Positions 5,984 through 6,087 of a stretch of DNA of 6,087 nt are shown here, piece by piece. The notes under the pieces were generated by a model, which ran no database searches, was not told the DNA's origin, and saw only the letters and a list, made by a program, of their open reading frames with translations. Every line of letters begins with the position of its first letter. The first letter of the stretch is position 1. Source of the stretch: Candidatus Bathyarchaeota archaeon (GTDB lineage Archaea > Thermoproteota > Bathyarchaeia > TCS64); contig DUKA01000154.1 of the NCBI GenBank assembly GCA_013329615.1, forward strand, positions 1 through 6,087, written 5' to 3'. The position numbers and the translations under genes were made by a program.

Positions 5984-6087
5984 GTGTTGAACACTGCATT
6001 TGTGTTGATAAACGCCGAGATGGGGGCCGACTTGGCAAAGGGTCTTAAGGCTATCCCGGAGGTGAAGGAGTTCTTCGGCGTCTATGG
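5984..6087 (+). CDS. Probable stand-alone Lrp/AsnC ligand-binding (RAM) domain protein, 3' end cut
   Basis: The frame opens with GTG at 5984 (or TTG at 5987) and runs off the window after about 34 codons. The peptide begins NTAFVLINAEMGADLAKGL and continues AIPEVKEFFGVYG. This matches the first strand, helix and second strand of the RAM domain that Lrp/AsnC regulators use to oligomerise and bind amino acids or other small ligands. An in-frame TAG at 5969-5971 rules out an N-terminal helix-turn-helix, so this would be the short archaeal form with only the ligand domain, about 75-80 residues when complete. Such proteins may partner with full Lrp-type regulators; they are not enzymes of glycan synthesis. 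It is divergent from the aminotransferase with 112 bases between, which could mean shared control or mere adjacency. The call rests on a short fragment. Confidence 0.65.
   Translation, partial: MLNTAFVLINAEMGADLAKGLKAIPEVKEFFGVY

Noticed and set aside
1..6087. Possible mobile element, CRISPR array or RNA gene
   Set aside because: No transposase or integrase frame, no spaced direct repeats and no tRNA or rRNA-like segment were seen; coding density is almost complete.

Overview
The window looks like a chromosomal segment from an archaeon. Three things suggest this. TATA-like boxes lie about 26-35 bases before several genes, leaving almost no 5' leader (TTATAAAT before the gene at 723, CTTTATTTA before the gene at 1942). 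Arginine is often encoded by AGG and isoleucine by ATA. The last gene resembles the small Lrp/AsnC ligand-binding (RAM) proteins common in archaea. Nothing visible fixes the phylum. All the main proteins belong to families found in both bacteria and archaea, so the domain assignment is an inference from promoter style and codon use.

Layout: (1) 2-679, + strand, is a WbqC-like glycan-biosynthesis protein that has lost its first residues at the window edge. (2) 723-1892, +, is a polysaccharide pyruvyl transferase family protein behind its own TATA box. (3) 1942-4698, +, is a tight three-gene operon: an SpsE/NeuB-type nonulosonate synthase, an SpsF-type cytidylyltransferase-like protein and an SpsG/PseG-type nucleotide-sugar hydrolase. 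The first two are separated by 1 base and the last two overlap by 4 bases. (4) 4720-5871, - strand and convergent with the operon, is a DegT/DnrJ/EryC1/StrS-family PLP aminotransferase with a TTG start set by a clear Shine-Dalgarno sequence. (5) A 112-base divergent intergenic region carries a dyad and shared promoter elements. (6) 5984 to the window end, +, is the beginning of a probable stand-alone RAM-domain protein.

Taken together, genes 1-6 form a surface-glycan locus. The aminotransferase, PseG-like hydrolase, PEP-dependent synthase and cytidylyltransferase match four steps of the pseudaminic/legionaminic-type (sialic-acid-like, nine-carbon) sugar route: 4-amination of a UDP-4-keto sugar, release of the 2,4-diacetamido sugar from UDP, condensation with PEP, and CMP activation. 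The order spsE-spsF-spsG is the same as in the Bacillus subtilis spore-coat sps operon. The 4,6-dehydratase, the N-acetyltransferase and any dedicated glycosyltransferase of such a pathway are not in the window and may lie outside it. The pyruvyl transferase and WbqC-like protein would act on the same or a neighbouring glycan. The exact sugar cannot be read from the sequence.

No RNA genes, CRISPR arrays, insertion sequences or attachment sites were seen. There is no gene-free stretch longer than about 110 bases.
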